Shown: positions 8,876 to 18,293, counted from the first letter of the stretch. The stretch: 64,000 nt of DNA from JBFLXB01 sp964570625 (GCA_964570625.1 CAZMYW010000027.1:62001-126000), one strand, 5' to 3'. The notes: generated by a model from the sequence alone, not told the origin. Numbers and translations: made by a program.

Positions 8876-9835
8876 GTGTCGGCACCTCCCCCGGTTCTCC
8901 TGACCAGACGACTCCCGCCGCGCGCGATGGCGTTTCTCTCCTCCCGCGTGACGTTGACCTGCAATCCCGGTGACCGCCCACTGACCCGCGATGAGTTGCG
9001 ACAACTGGTCGCCGGTCAACACGGCATCATTCCGATGCTGACCGACCGAATCGATGCCAACGTGTTCGACGCCGCCCCGATGTTACGCGTGGTGGCGAAC
9101 TACGCAGCCGGTTACAACAATATCGACCTGGCGGCCGCACGGGCCCGCGGCGTGGTGGTCACCAACACGCCGGGAGTCTTGACCGACGCCACCGCAGACC
9201 TGACTTGGGCCTTGATCCTTGGAGTCACCCGACGTCTGGGCGAAGGTGAACGTTTAGTGCGCGGCGGCCACTGGACCGGGTGGGTCCCCACCCAGTTATT
9301 GGGAACGGACATCAAAGGAGCCGTGCTCGGTATCATCGGCATGGGCCGGATCGGGCGAGCGGTCGCGTCGCGCGCCAACGCGTTCGGGATGCGTGTGATC
9401 TTCACCGCTCGCCGTCCGCCTGCCGGGATCGATGCCGACTGGCACGCGGCATCGCTGCCCGAGCTGCTCGGCGAGTCGGATGTGGTCTCGCTGCATGTTC
9501 CGCTCACGGAACAGACCCGTCACTTGATCGGTCCCAGAGAACTCGCGATGATGAAACCCACCGCCTACCTCGTCAACACGTCTCGGGGGCCGGTGATCGA
9601 CGAACCCGCGCTCGCAGAGGCTCTGCACCGTGGCCTGATCGCGGGCGCTGGGTTGGACGTGTATGAAGAGGAACCGCGCGTGCATCCAGAGCTGCTGGCC
9701 TCTGAACGGGCTCTGTTGCTGCCTCATCTGGGTTCTGCGACGACGGAAACCCGGGAGCGAATGGCGATGATGGCGATCGACAATCTTCTGGCCGCTCTGG
9801 AGGGTCGCCAGCCCCCGAATCCGGTGCCCGAATAA
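8876..9835 (+). CDS. D-2-hydroxyacid dehydrogenase (glyoxylate/hydroxypyruvate reductase type)
   Basis: 319 residues from a GTG start. The NAD(P)-binding motif GIIGMGRIGRAVASR lies mid-protein. The catalytic Arg is in NTSRGPVIDE, the Glu follows in YEEEPRVHPEL, and the His lies in LLPHLGSATTETRERM. Together these define the family that reduces glyoxylate or hydroxypyruvate to glycolate or D-glycerate. It follows ccsA by 13 bases on the same strand. No convincing ribosome site precedes the GTG, so the start could be slightly downstream. Substrate preference within the family cannot be read from sequence. Confidence 0.88.
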   Translation: MSAPPPVLLTRRLPPRAMAFLSSRVTLTCNPGDRPLTRDELRQLVAGQHGIIPMLTDRIDANVFDAAPMLRVVANYAAGYNNIDLAAARARGVVVTNTPGVLTDATADLTWALILGVTRRLGEGERLVRGGHWTGWVPTQLLGTDIKGAVLGIIGMGRIGRAVASRANAFGMRVIFTARRPPAGIDADWHAASLPELLGESDVVSLHVPLTEQTRHLIGPRELAMMKPTAYLVNTSRGPVIDEPALAEALHRGLIAGAGLDVYEEEPRVHPELLASERALLLPHLGSATTETRERMAMMAIDNLLAALEGRQPPNPVPE

Positions 9836-9840
9836 AAAAA

Positions 9841-9866
9841 GGGGGGCGCACCGACGTGCGCCCCCC
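9841..9866 (-). terminator. Strong intrinsic terminator of the sigma-factor gene
   Basis: A perfect 11-bp G+C-rich stem (GGGGGGCGCAC / GTGCGCCCCCC) with a 4-nt loop. On the minus strand it is followed by seven T residues, the classic rho-independent arrangement, 18 bases after the sigma-factor stop. It may also stop plus-strand transcription from the dehydrogenase gene, although the T-run on that side is short. Confidence 0.9.
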
Positions 9867-9884
9867 TTGAGTCCGACGAGAGGG

Positions 9885-11231
9885 TTACCCCCGCAGGGTT
9901 TGGAGCTTCTTCAGGCGGTCGGGGTACCGCAACTTCCGGAGAGCCTGGCTCTCGATCTGGCGGACCCGCTCCCGCGTGATGCCCATAATCGAACCGATCT
10001 CTTCCAGCGTCGACTCCTTGGCGCCTCCGATGCCGAAACGCATCTTGATGACCAGAGATTCCTTGGGCGTGAGCGTGTCGAGAATGTCCGCCACCCGCTG
10101 CGAGACCTCGGTCGTGAGCAACCGATCGTATGGCGAGGGCGACACCTCGTCCCGGATCAAATCCTGAAGCTGCAGCTCCTCTCCACCCACCGGATCTTGA
10201 AGGCCCAGCGGTTCCTGCACCACACGCAAGATCTCGTCAACCTTCTTGGCCGCAATCCCGGTGCGCCGCGCGATTTCCTTCGACGTCGGTGTCCGGGACA
10301 ACTCTTGTTTCAGCGCTTGGTGCGCGGTCAAAATCTTGTGAAACGCCTCCGTCAGATGGACCGGAATACGAATCGTCCGCGATTGATCGGCCAAGGCGCG
10401 TGTGATGCCCTGACGAATCCACCACGTGGCGTATGTGCTGAACTTGAAGCCTTTGCTGTATTCGAACCGGGTGATCGCACGCATCAGCCCCATGTTGCCT
10501 TCTTGGATCAGATCCAAGAGAGCCAACCCGCGACCCATATAGCGCTTCGCGATGCTGATCACCAATTTCAAGTTCGCCTCGACCAGCTCCTTGGTCGCGA
10601 CGGTAATGATCGTTTCACCCTCAGACAGCTGCACGTTCCAACGGATCACCGTCTTGAGGTCCAGCCCGTCGCTCCGGAATCGCCGCTCCCACCGCTCGCG
10701 CCCGGTCGAATCTTTCGTCTCTTTTGCACCCGCCAACTCGACCACTGTCCGAACCAGAGCGACCAACGGTCGCTGAGCCTCAGGCACCGCCGCGGACAAC
10801 CGACTGGTGGCGGTGGTCAAGCGGAGTTGATCGTCGGGCGTGAAAAATCGTTGGAGTCGATCAAGAGCCGCGCGATCCTTTTGGCGCACCGAACGAATGA
10901 CGTCCGCCAACATCCGAAGGCCCCACTCCAGCCGCTGAAACAGTTTGGTCTCAGCTTCCTTGGTTAGAAGCTCTTTTTTCCCCATGGTCCGGAAGTAGAC
11001 CCAAATGAGGTCCTCGGTCGCCTCTTGGACTTCTTCGGTTTCCGGTTCTTCCGGTTCAACCTCAGGGGTCGACACTTCGACCGACACGCGCGCCAGGTCG
11101 CGCGACAGATCGTCTTCTGCCTGACCGTCTCGCTCGAAATCGTCTTTGGGTGACGGACCAGATCCCTGTTCCGTCTGTTGCTCTTTGATCAGTGACACCG
11201 CCATCTCCGTTCCCCCTCGTCTCTTGGCCAT
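9885..11231 (-). CDS. rpoD: RNA polymerase primary-type sigma factor (RpoD/SigA family)
   Basis: 448 residues. Region 1.2 is DLIWVYFRTMGKKELLTKEAE near residue 75, region 2 includes LIQEGNMGLMRAITRFEY and YATWWIRQGITRAL, region 3 follows, and region 4.2 is TLEEIGSIMGITRERVRQIE. It directs core polymerase to housekeeping promoters. A negatively charged N-terminal stretch stands where region 1.1 would be, and the ~200-residue non-conserved insert of E. coli RpoD is reduced to about 100 residues. A second primary-type (RpoS-like) factor remains possible. The ATG at 11204 is an alternative start, but its SD sits too close. Confidence 0.88.
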   Translation of the reverse strand: MAKRRGGTEMAVSLIKEQQTEQGSGPSPKDDFERDGQAEDDLSRDLARVSVEVSTPEVEPEEPETEEVQEATEDLIWVYFRTMGKKELLTKEAETKLFQRLEWGLRMLADVIRSVRQKDRAALDRLQRFFTPDDQLRLTTATSRLSAAVPEAQRPLVALVRTVVELAGAKETKDSTGRERWERRFRSDGLDLKTVIRWNVQLSEGETIITVATKELVEANLKLVISIAKRYMGRGLALLDLIQEGNMGLMRAITRFEYSKGFKFSTYATWWIRQGITRALADQSRTIRIPVHLTEAFHKILTAHQALKQELSRTPTSKEIARRTGIAAKKVDEILRVVQEPLGLQDPVGGEELQLQDLIRDEVSPSPYDRLLTTEVSQRVADILDTLTPKESLVIKMRFGIGGAKESTLEEIGSIMGITRERVRQIESQALRKLRYPDRLKKLQTLRG

Positions 11232-11317
11232 CGCGCCAACCGACTCCTGCCGTCCGAATCTCCCTAGTTCGAGGCGGTCGGTTTCGTATCGTAATCTAAA
11301 TAGTCGGGAGGGCTACA

Positions 11318-11346
11318 ATTCTAGCAGTCGCAGGCAGTTCGCGCAA
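11318..11346 (-). promoter_or_regulatory. Predicted sigma-70 promoter of rpoD
   Basis: On the minus strand TTGCGC, a 17-nt spacer, then TAGAAT (5/6). It lies about 87-115 bases upstream of the rpoD start, in the gap after cysE. Confidence 0.55.
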
Positions 11347-11377
11347 GCCGCCGATCACTACCAACAAAAACAATAAG

Positions 11378-12004
11378 TTACGACATCATACGCTTCTTGA
11401 GCTCTCGAAGCTCCTGTTCGATCAGCTCGAGCCGTTCGGCAACCGGGTCCGGCATCTGGCTGTGATTCAGGACGTCTTCAGGGGCGTCGACGTCACCTCT
11501 CACGATCTTGCCTGGAATCCCGACCACCGTCGAGTGTGCCGGAACCGATCGGAGGACCACGGAGTTTGCTCCGATCTTGACGTGGTCGCCAATGACGATT
11601 GGACCCAACACCTTGGCTCCCGCTCCCACCACCACGTGGTCGCCGAGCGTCGGATGGCGCTTGCCGCGTTCCTTGCCGGTGCCGCCCAACGTCACACCTT
11701 GAAACACGATGACGCTTTCGCCGATCTCCGCGGTTTCCCCGATCACGACCCCGCTGCCGTGATCAATAAAAAATCCCGGCCCGATCGTTGCGGCCGGGTG
11801 AATCTCGATCCCCGTCACGAACCGGCCCACCTGAGACAAGAGGCGGGGGAGGACCGGAACCTTGGACCGCCAGAGCCGGTGAGACAAGCGGTGCAGCACG
11901 ATGGCGTGAAACCCGGCGTAGGTCAGCAACACCACCAGCGCGCCGGTGGCAGCCGGGTCGCGTTCAAAGACGGCGGCGAAGTCCCGCTTCAGCATGCGCC
12001 ACAT
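11378..12004 (-). CDS. cysE: Serine O-acetyltransferase
   Basis: 208 residues from the ATG at 12004, which overlaps the ispF stop (ATGA). It acetylates L-serine from acetyl-CoA, the first step of cysteine synthesis. The hexapeptide left-handed beta-helix is clear: IHPAATIGPGFFIDHGSGVVIGE type repeats, with the catalytic His in FIDHGSG, then VVVGAGAKVLGPI and VVGIPGKIV. It is the short bacterial form with only a small N-terminal helical part. The last residues are a charged helix (ERLELIEQELRELKKR). It is the last gene of the htrA-cysE operon. Confidence 0.95.
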   Translation of the reverse strand: MWRMLKRDFAAVFERDPAATGALVVLLTYAGFHAIVLHRLSHRLWRSKVPVLPRLLSQVGRFVTGIEIHPAATIGPGFFIDHGSGVVIGETAEIGESVIVFQGVTLGGTGKERGKRHPTLGDHVVVGAGAKVLGPIVIGDHVKIGANSVVLRSVPAHSTVVGIPGKIVRGDVDAPEDVLNHSQMPDPVAERLELIEQELRELKKRMMS

Positions 12005-12492
12005 CACGCTGGAGTCTCTATGGCACGGAGCAAACACACCGCCTGAGCGGCAATCCCTTCGCCCCGCCCCAAGCTCCCCAGCCCTTCATGCGTCGTGGCT
12101 TTCACGCTGACCGAGGACTCCGACACGCGAAGGACTTTGGCCATCAAGGCCCGCATCGCCGGGATATAGGGGGCGAGCATCGGCGCTTCGGCGATTACGA
12201 CCGCATCCACGTTCTGCACCGCGAGCCCACGGCCGTGCACCAGGTCGACCACCGCCTCCAACAGCCGAACGCTGGCTGCGTTGCGGTACATCGGGTCTGA
12301 GCTGGGGAAGTGTTGCCCCAGGTCTCCCAGCGCCGCGGCACCGAGGATGGCGTCCGCCACGGCGTGCAGGAGCGCATCCGCGTCGGAGTGGCCGTCGAGA
12401 CCCTTCTCAAAGGGAATCACGATCCCTCCGAGCACCAACGGCCGGCCCGACACCAAGGGGTGCACGTCATACCCGATGCCGACTCGCATCAT
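12004..12492 (-). CDS. ispF: 2-C-methyl-D-erythritol 2,4-cyclodiphosphate synthase
   Basis: 162 residues. It forms the cyclic diphosphate of the MEP isoprenoid pathway. The N-terminal GIGYDVHPL supplies the zinc ligands Asp and His, HSDADALLHAVADAILGA follows, and KATTHEGLGSLGRGEG closes the active site at the C-terminus; length matches the family. Two adjacent ATG codons (12492 and 12489) could start it. It directly follows ispD and overlaps cysE. Confidence 0.96.
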   Translation of the reverse strand: MMRVGIGYDVHPLVSGRPLVLGGIVIPFEKGLDGHSDADALLHAVADAILGAAALGDLGQHFPSSDPMYRNAASVRLLEAVVDLVHGRGLAVQNVDAVVIAEAPMLAPYIPAMRALMAKVLRVSESSVSVKATTHEGLGSLGRGEGIAAQAVCLLRAIETPA

Positions 12493-12497
12493 GCCAC

Positions 12498-13229
12498 TCA
12501 GGATGGCTCGCCGACACCTGCCGACGCAGGTGTCGATCGGTCTCGAACCTTGGCCAGCAACTCTTCGGCTAACAGGACGTCTTGCGGACGCGTGATTTTG
12601 AAGTTGAACGGCTCGCCGTCCACCAACGAGACGGGAATGCCGAGCCGCTCCACCAGGCTCGCGTCGTCGGTACCGATAAAGTGGTCGGCGATCGCTCGCG
12701 TGACCGCCTCGCGAAAGACCTCCATCCGAAACGCTTGCGGTGTCTGAGCGACCCACAAGTTCTCCCGATCCACGGTGGTGACCATCCCGTCGCCCTCCGT
12801 TCGCCGTTTGAGCGTGTCCACCACTCGGAGCGCGGCCACCGCAGCCCCGGACACTCCGGCGACTTCCACGACCCGCTGCACTAGGCTCCCCGTCACCAGT
12901 GGACGGGCGGCGTCGTGGATGACCACGATCGATGCGTGAGGATCGATCGCCTCCAGTCCGCGGATCACCGACTCCTGCCGCACCGCCCCGCCAGGCACAA
13001 TGGCCCGAACCTTGGTGAACCCATACGGCTCCACCACGGTCGCACGACACCGCGCTTCATCTCCAGGCGGGACCACGACCACCACGTGATCCACGATTGG
13101 AACCGCGTCGAAGACCGACAAGGTTCTCGCGAGGATCGGCATCCCCGACAATGGGATGAATTGTTTGGGAGCCGGCGCGCCCAAGCGAGCCCCGCGGCCG
13201 GCGGCGGGAATGATGACCCAGACGCTCAT
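12498..13229 (-). CDS. ispD: 2-C-methyl-D-erythritol 4-phosphate cytidylyltransferase
   Basis: 243 residues. It transfers CMP to MEP in isoprenoid synthesis. The CTP-binding IIPAAGRGARLGAPAPKQFI is at the N-terminus, with VVIHDAARPLV near residue 103, TVDRENLWVAQTPQAFR and GTDDASLVERLG following. The start overlaps the stop of the PIN/TRAM gene (ATGA). The ispD-ispF pairing is the common bacterial arrangement. Confidence 0.96.
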   Translation of the reverse strand: MSVWVIIPAAGRGARLGAPAPKQFIPLSGMPILARTLSVFDAVPIVDHVVVVVPPGDEARCRATVVEPYGFTKVRAIVPGGAVRQESVIRGLEAIDPHASIVVIHDAARPLVTGSLVQRVVEVAGVSGAAVAALRVVDTLKRRTEGDGMVTTVDRENLWVAQTPQAFRMEVFREAVTRAIADHFIGTDDASLVERLGIPVSLVDGEPFNFKITRPQDVLLAEELLAKVRDRSTPASAGVGEPS

Positions 13230-14272
13230 GCTGAAGGCGACCGTTCCTGGCGGGAGGCCCCCTCTCCGCGATCGGGCTCCTCCCGGATGCGGGTAAAAAT
13301 CATCCGGCCGGCGGTCGTTTGCAGCACACTCGTCACCACCACGTCGATCGTGCGGCCGATATGTTTCTTGCCTTCATCGACGACGATCATGGTCCCGTCA
13401 TCCAGGTACGCGACTCCTTGCCCCGCTTCCTTGCCTTCCCGCAGCAGGAACACCCGCATCGCCTCACCGGGCAACACGACCGGCCTCAGCGCGTTGCTGA
13501 GCTCGTTGATATTCAACACTCGCACGCCCTGCAATCCCGCCACCTTGTTCAAATTCAGATCGTTGGTCAGGATCTTCGCGCCCATCTTTTTTGCGAGCGC
13601 CACCAACTTCGCATCCACGTCCTTGAACTGAGGAACGTCTTCCTCGATGATCGTCACCGTCAACTCCGGCATGTTCTGGATTCGCTGCAGAATATCCAAC
13701 CCTCGGCGCCCGCGCGCGCGTTTGAGCGAGTCGGAAGAGTCCGCAATATGCTGGAGCTCATGGAGAATGAACTGCGGAATGAGAAAGATCCCGTCGAGAA
13801 ATCCAGTTTCACAGAGGTCGGCGATTCGCCCGTCGATGATCACACTGGTATCCAGCAGCTTGCGCCCGGACACCAGCCCCGGCATCTCGCCGCCGATCGC
13901 ACGAACCGCTGGTTGGCCCGACAACCCTGCCGCCCAGGTTCCGCCGAACCGCCAACCGAGATACCCGAGCGTGAGCAACACGGCCACCGGCCAATACGGC
14001 TCCGCGACCGGTCCCAGCAACACCTCGTTGCTGGCCCAGAGCACGACGCCGCCGGCAGCTAGGCCCGCCACGGCTCCCAACACCGATGCCGCGACGCGTT
14101 GCCACGGCCAAAAATCCGCCAACACATCCAGGAGCAGCGGGACGATCGCCAGACCCAGTCCGATCAACGCGCCACCGGCGGCCGCTTGCGCCCAGATCTC
14201 TCCTTCCCCGGTCGTCAGTGCCACCCCGAGGGCCACCGAGCCGAGCAGCAGGACGATGCGCGCGCTCCACAT
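13226..14272 (-). CDS. PIN/TRAM domain membrane protein (YacL-like)
   Basis: 348 residues. Four hydrophobic segments fill the first ~115 residues. A PIN nuclease-type domain follows, with acidic residues in LLDTSVIIDGRIADL, HELQHIADSSD and ILTNDLNLNKVA. The C-terminal TRAM domain, a predicted RNA-binding beta-barrel, covers about 265-330. This is the standard YacL architecture commonly found just before ispD; a role in RNA handling at the membrane is assumed from domains only. It lies 18 bases after htrA and overlaps ispD. Confidence 0.85.
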   Translation of the reverse strand: MWSARIVLLLGSVALGVALTTGEGEIWAQAAAGGALIGLGLAIVPLLLDVLADFWPWQRVAASVLGAVAGLAAGGVVLWASNEVLLGPVAEPYWPVAVLLTLGYLGWRFGGTWAAGLSGQPAVRAIGGEMPGLVSGRKLLDTSVIIDGRIADLCETGFLDGIFLIPQFILHELQHIADSSDSLKRARGRRGLDILQRIQNMPELTVTIIEEDVPQFKDVDAKLVALAKKMGAKILTNDLNLNKVAGLQGVRVLNINELSNALRPVVLPGEAMRVFLLREGKEAGQGVAYLDDGTMIVVDEGKKHIGRTIDVVVTSVLQTTAGRMIFTRIREEPDRGEGASRQERSPSA

Positions 14273-14290
14273 GATGCGTCGGTCCCTCCG

Positions 14291-15793
14291 TTACTGCGTG
14301 ATCGTGATATAGAGCGCCTGGCCCTGACGATTCACCAACAACAGGATCGACTCGTCTTTGCCGATGTCGGCGGCGATTCGGTTGAAATCGCGGGTATTCC
14401 CGACGCTCTGCCGATTGATCTCCAGCACCAGATCGCCTCGCTGCACACCGGCGTCCTCTGCCAGACTGCCGGGTTCCACACGTGTCACCACCACGCCTTC
14501 CTCATCGTCCGACAACCCGAAACGTTGTGCGAATTCTGGGCTCAGGTCGTGGACGGTGATGCCGGCCAATCCCCCGCTGCCCCCGTCCTCTTCGGACGGC
14601 GCTCCGCTCCGGGTCAAATCTTTCGGCTGTTCCCCGATCGTGACGTCGAACGCCTTCTCTTTTTTATCGCGAATCACTTTGACGTTGACCTTGGATCCGA
14701 TCGAGAGCCCAGCCACCGTGTTGCGCAACTGCACCGCGTTTTCGACCGCCTTGCGATCGACTTCGATGATGACGTCCCCACGCTTGATACCAGCCTTATC
14801 CGCCGGGCTGTCCTCCAAGATATCGCTGACCAGCGCTCCACGCGCGTTTTTGAGGCCGAACTGTTTGGCCAGTTCCGGACTGACCTCCTGAATCGTCACT
14901 CCCAACCAGCCGCGGACCACCTTCCCTTTACTCACCAGGCTGTCGATCACCGCTTTGACCATTTGACTGGGCACGGCGAAACCAATACCCATATATCCGC
15001 CGCTGCGGGTGAAAATCGCGGTGTTGATGCCGATCAATTCGCCCCTGACGTTGACCAACGCTCCACCCGAGTTTCCGGGGTTGATCGCCGCGTCGGTCTG
15101 GATGAAGTCCTCATAGTCGGCAATGCCGACGTTGGCGCGCCCGACCGCGCTGACGATCCCCATGGTCACCGTCTGGTTCAAACCGAAGGGGTTGCCGACC
15201 GCCAGAACGTATTCACCGACCTCAATCGTGGTCGAATCTCCCCAGGGGATGGTCGGGAGATCGGAGGCGGCGATCTTGATCACCGCCAAGTCGGTCTTGG
15301 GATCGGTTCCGACCAACGAGCCTTTGAACTCGCGTTTGTCCGACAACACAACTTTCATCTCGTCGGCCTTGGCGATCACGTGATTGTTGGTGACGATATA
15401 GCCCCCATCGACGATCACGCCGGATCCCAAACTTTGTTCCTTCCGTTGCCTCGGCGCCTCGAACTGTCGATAAAACTCATCACCGAAAAATCGCCGGAAA
15501 AACGGGTCCTCGAAGAAGGGATTGCCCGGACCTCGACCCTCGTCGCTCTTGACGACGCGAGTCGTGGCGATGTTGACAACAGCCGGCGTGACGGCCTTGG
15601 CCACCTCGACGAAATTCGGCGCGGTGCCCAACATCGGGGTGCGTTCGGCCGCCTTCTGTTGGTTCTGAGCCTCCCCGAGCCGCAACCAGCCGAGATCGGA
15701 CGCCAACGTGAACCCGATGACGACGCCGGCACCGACGAATATCAGAACCAGGAATATCCCCCGCGTCAATGTTCTCGGCATCCCTTTTCTCAT
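14291..15793 (-). CDS. Periplasmic serine protease/chaperone, HtrA/DegP family
   Basis: 500 residues. An N-terminal membrane anchor or signal is followed by the trypsin-like domain with catalytic triad His138 (TNNHVI), Asp168 (KTDLAV) and Ser242 (GNSGGAL). Two PDZ domains follow (about 290-375 and 395-490), including VVRGWLGVTIQEVSPELAKQFGL. It degrades or refolds damaged envelope proteins. The segment around residues 90-120 is the Q-linker-like LA loop. It is the first gene of the operon reading into PIN/TRAM, ispD, ispF and cysE. Confidence 0.93.
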   Translation of the reverse strand: MRKGMPRTLTRGIFLVLIFVGAGVVIGFTLASDLGWLRLGEAQNQQKAAERTPMLGTAPNFVEVAKAVTPAVVNIATTRVVKSDEGRGPGNPFFEDPFFRRFFGDEFYRQFEAPRQRKEQSLGSGVIVDGGYIVTNNHVIAKADEMKVVLSDKREFKGSLVGTDPKTDLAVIKIAASDLPTIPWGDSTTIEVGEYVLAVGNPFGLNQTVTMGIVSAVGRANVGIADYEDFIQTDAAINPGNSGGALVNVRGELIGINTAIFTRSGGYMGIGFAVPSQMVKAVIDSLVSKGKVVRGWLGVTIQEVSPELAKQFGLKNARGALVSDILEDSPADKAGIKRGDVIIEVDRKAVENAVQLRNTVAGLSIGSKVNVKVIRDKKEKAFDVTIGEQPKDLTRSGAPSEEDGGSGGLAGITVHDLSPEFAQRFGLSDDEEGVVVTRVEPGSLAEDAGVQRGDLVLEINRQSVGNTRDFNRIAADIGKDESILLLVNRQGQALYITITQ

Positions 15794-15818
15794 ACCCTCC
15801 GTCCTCGTTCACGCTGCA

Positions 15819-15840
15819 CGGTTCGAGGAATCCCGAACCG
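15819..15840. promoter_or_regulatory. Palindrome at the htrA transcription start
   Basis: CGGTTCG and CGAACCG, a perfect 7-bp inverted repeat with an 8-nt centre, sits at the predicted +1 of htrA. It could be an operator for a dimeric regulator or a 5' hairpin in the mRNA. Nothing in the sequence identifies the regulator. Confidence 0.4.
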
Positions 15841-15845
15841 ACCGG

Positions 15846-15875
15846 ATTATACGCCCCGATTTTTCCGAATGTAAA
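15846..15875 (-). promoter_or_regulatory. Predicted sigma-70 promoter of htrA operon
   Basis: On the minus strand TTTACA (5/6), an 18-nt spacer, and a perfect TATAAT. It lies 53 bases before the htrA start. Confidence 0.65.
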
Positions 15876-15970
15876 GTTTGGAGCGATCGCGGCGACAATC
15901 GATCTCCGCCTTGACCTTTGACCAGGCATCGGCTAAGGTTCCGCGTCGTCGGAGCGTCGGCATTCCACAC

Positions 15971-18268
15971 ATGACTCGCGTACGTGATTGGCTCGTGCTG
16001 ACCGCCGGCTTGGCCTTAACGGTGACCGCTTGGTCCGGCTGCGCACAAGATCCAGTCGCCCAGAAAGCCCGCCACATCGGCCAAGCCGAACGGTACATGA
16101 CGGAAGAAAAGTATCCCGAGGCGGTCATCGAATACCGCAATGCCCTGAAGGTCGACCCGACCGATGCCCAGACGCACTTCAAGCTCGGCATCGCCTATCT
16201 CAGTCAGCATCCGATCAGCTACGCCCAACCGGCCTTCGCCGCGCTCAGCAAAGCGGTCGAATTGGACCCCTCGTTGTGGGATGCCCAACTCAAGATGGGC
16301 GAACTCCTGGCTCTGGGCCGCCAATTCGACGCGGCCGAAGCCAAGGCCCGACTGGTCCTGGACCGGCGCCCACAAGATCTCGACGCGCTCCTCCTTCTGG
16401 CCAAGAGCGAGTTCGGCGCGAATCGTCGGGACGCCGCTCGCGAAGCCGTAGCGGCGGCGAAAACCGCCCATCCCGCAGACGCGAAACCTTGGCTCGCGGA
16501 AGCCGTGCTCGCCCTTGACGCCAAGGACTATCCGGCTGCGGAACGAGCGTTGCGGGAAGCGGCTCGATTGGCCCCCACAAGCGTGGACCCAGCACTGTCA
16601 CTCGGCAACCTGTATCGCATTCAAGGCAAACACAAACAGGCTGCAACGCAGTACCGGTCGGCGATCTCGCTCAAGCCGGACAACATCGGATTACACCTGA
16701 CGCTCGCCCAGTTCTACGCAAGCATCGGCGATGCTGCAAACGCCGACGCGGTTTTTCAAGGCGTGATCAACACGTTCCCCTCTCAGGCAGCCGGACGTCT
16801 CGCATACGCGCAATTCCTCATCGCCCAGGGGAACGCGGATACGGCCGCAGAGCAATACCGCGCCGTCCTCAAGGATCACCCTCGCGACATCGGAGCCAAG
16901 AAACAGCTTGCCGGCCTCCTCTTGGACCAGCAGCATCCGGACGACGCGCGACCTTTCGTCGACGAGCTGACAGTCGATCGCCGCGGAGATCCCGACGTTC
17001 TCCACCTTTCCGCTCGTCTCTTGATCGCAGACAAGGAATATGACGGCGCGGTCGCCGTCCTCCAGGAGGCGCTGAGGGCTGATCCGAATCATGCCGCAGC
17101 ACACCAGACCCTGGGTCTCGTGTTCGCGATGCGCGGAGACGTCCAGCAGGCCAAGAGCGAACTCACCGCCGCGGTTCGGGCTCAACCAACGGCGTGGGAC
17201 GCTCGGCTCGCCCTCGCAAACCTCCACCTTCGCTCCAACGCCCCGGATCTCGCGTTGGAAGAGGCTCGCGCCGTACTGGCCGTCGTCCCTCGACACCCAC
17301 TCGCACTCCAGATCGCCGGCGACGCCCTTGCAGCCAACGGCAAGAACCGCGAGGCATTGGCGGAGTATGACGCGCTGATTGTCGCCGCTCCAGAAAACTA
17401 CTCCGGATATTACCGAAAAGGGGTCACCTACCGGGTATTGGGAAAGGCCACCGAGGCCGAAGCACAGTTTCGATCCGCGCTCGACCGGGCACCGGGGTCA
17501 CCCGACGTCGTCGAACAACTCGTGGCGCTCCTGGTTCAGCGCGGTCAGCAGTCCCAGGCCATCGCCCTGTTAGAGGAACAGATCAAGCGGAACGAACGAG
17601 CGGCGCCGCTTCACCACATCCTGGGCACGGTCTATACCACGATCGGCAACCTGACCGCGGCCGAAGCGGAATACAAACGAGCAATCGAAATCGACAAGAG
17701 CCTGCTCCCGGCATACGCAGCGCTGGCGCAGGTATACGCTCGCGGAGGCAACTCTGATCACGTGATCGCTCAATATCGCGCGATGGTCGCCGCGGCTCCC
17801 GCCAAAGCGTCTTCCCATCTCTTGCTCGGCATGGCGTACGAAGCGCAGCAGCGCTACGACGAGGCCATCGTCGAATATGAACGCGCGCTCCAATTGGACC
17901 CTCGATTCGCTCCCGCCGCCAATAACTTGGCCTGGCTGTATGCCGAACGTGGCCAAAATATCGACGTCGCGTTGAACCTGGCTCAAACCGCAATGGAGCA
18001 GTTGCCGAACAACCCAGGCGTCGCTGATACCCTGGGATGGATTTACTATAAGAAAGGGGCGTATCTCAAAGCCATCGCGTTGCTGCGCGACAGCAGCGGG
18101 AAACTCCCGAACAACGCCGTGGTTCACTACCATCTCGGAATGGCCCACTATAAGAACGGCGATTCGCAAACTGCCAAACGGACGCTGCAGCGCGCACTAG
18201 CATTGTCTCCCGACTTCCCAGGCAGCGCGGAGGCTAGACAAGTCCTCATCGCGCTCAGCCCGAAGTAG
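15971..18268 (+). CDS. TPR-repeat lipoprotein, PrsT-like
   Basis: About 765 residues from the ATG at 15971; an earlier in-frame start lacks a signal sequence. The N-terminus is a lipoprotein signal ending AWSGC with Cys at about residue 24. The rest is some twenty tetratricopeptide repeats such as AVIEYRNALKVDPTDAQTHFKLGIAY and EAEYKRAIEIDKSLLPAYAALAQVYA. Long TPR lipoproteins of this size next to a sensor kinase and a sigma-54 regulator are known as PrsT in XrtA/PEP-CTERM systems. Assignment as PrsT rests on layout and context, not on an alignment. It probably serves as a protein-interaction scaffold at a membrane. Confidence 0.7.
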   Translation: MTRVRDWLVLTAGLALTVTAWSGCAQDPVAQKARHIGQAERYMTEEKYPEAVIEYRNALKVDPTDAQTHFKLGIAYLSQHPISYAQPAFAALSKAVELDPSLWDAQLKMGELLALGRQFDAAEAKARLVLDRRPQDLDALLLLAKSEFGANRRDAAREAVAAAKTAHPADAKPWLAEAVLALDAKDYPAAERALREAARLAPTSVDPALSLGNLYRIQGKHKQAATQYRSAISLKPDNIGLHLTLAQFYASIGDAANADAVFQGVINTFPSQAAGRLAYAQFLIAQGNADTAAEQYRAVLKDHPRDIGAKKQLAGLLLDQQHPDDARPFVDELTVDRRGDPDVLHLSARLLIADKEYDGAVAVLQEALRADPNHAAAHQTLGLVFAMRGDVQQAKSELTAAVRAQPTAWDARLALANLHLRSNAPDLALEEARAVLAVVPRHPLALQIAGDALAANGKNREALAEYDALIVAAPENYSGYYRKGVTYRVLGKATEAEAQFRSALDRAPGSPDVVEQLVALLVQRGQQSQAIALLEEQIKRNERAAPLHHILGTVYTTIGNLTAAEAEYKRAIEIDKSLLPAYAALAQVYARGGNSDHVIAQYRAMVAAAPAKASSHLLLGMAYEAQQRYDEAIVEYERALQLDPRFAPAANNLAWLYAERGQNIDVALNLAQTAMEQLPNNPGVADTLGWIYYKKGAYLKAIALLRDSSGKLPNNAVVHYHLGMAHYKNGDSQTAKRTLQRALALSPDFPGSAEARQVLIALSPK

Positions 18269-18293
18269 CTTCCCCAGACCGTTCCAACCCCTT

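Noticed and set aside
9867..10967. Plus-strand frame of 366 codons opposite rpoD
   Set aside because: It is rich in Arg, His and Gln with no motif, and the sigma factor on the other strand accounts for it.
14099..15874. Long plus-strand reading frame (591 codons) opposite htrA and the PIN/TRAM gene
   Set aside because: The minus strand carries two clearly conserved proteins with catalytic motifs. The antisense frame has no domain pattern and is the expected shadow of high-G+C coding DNA.
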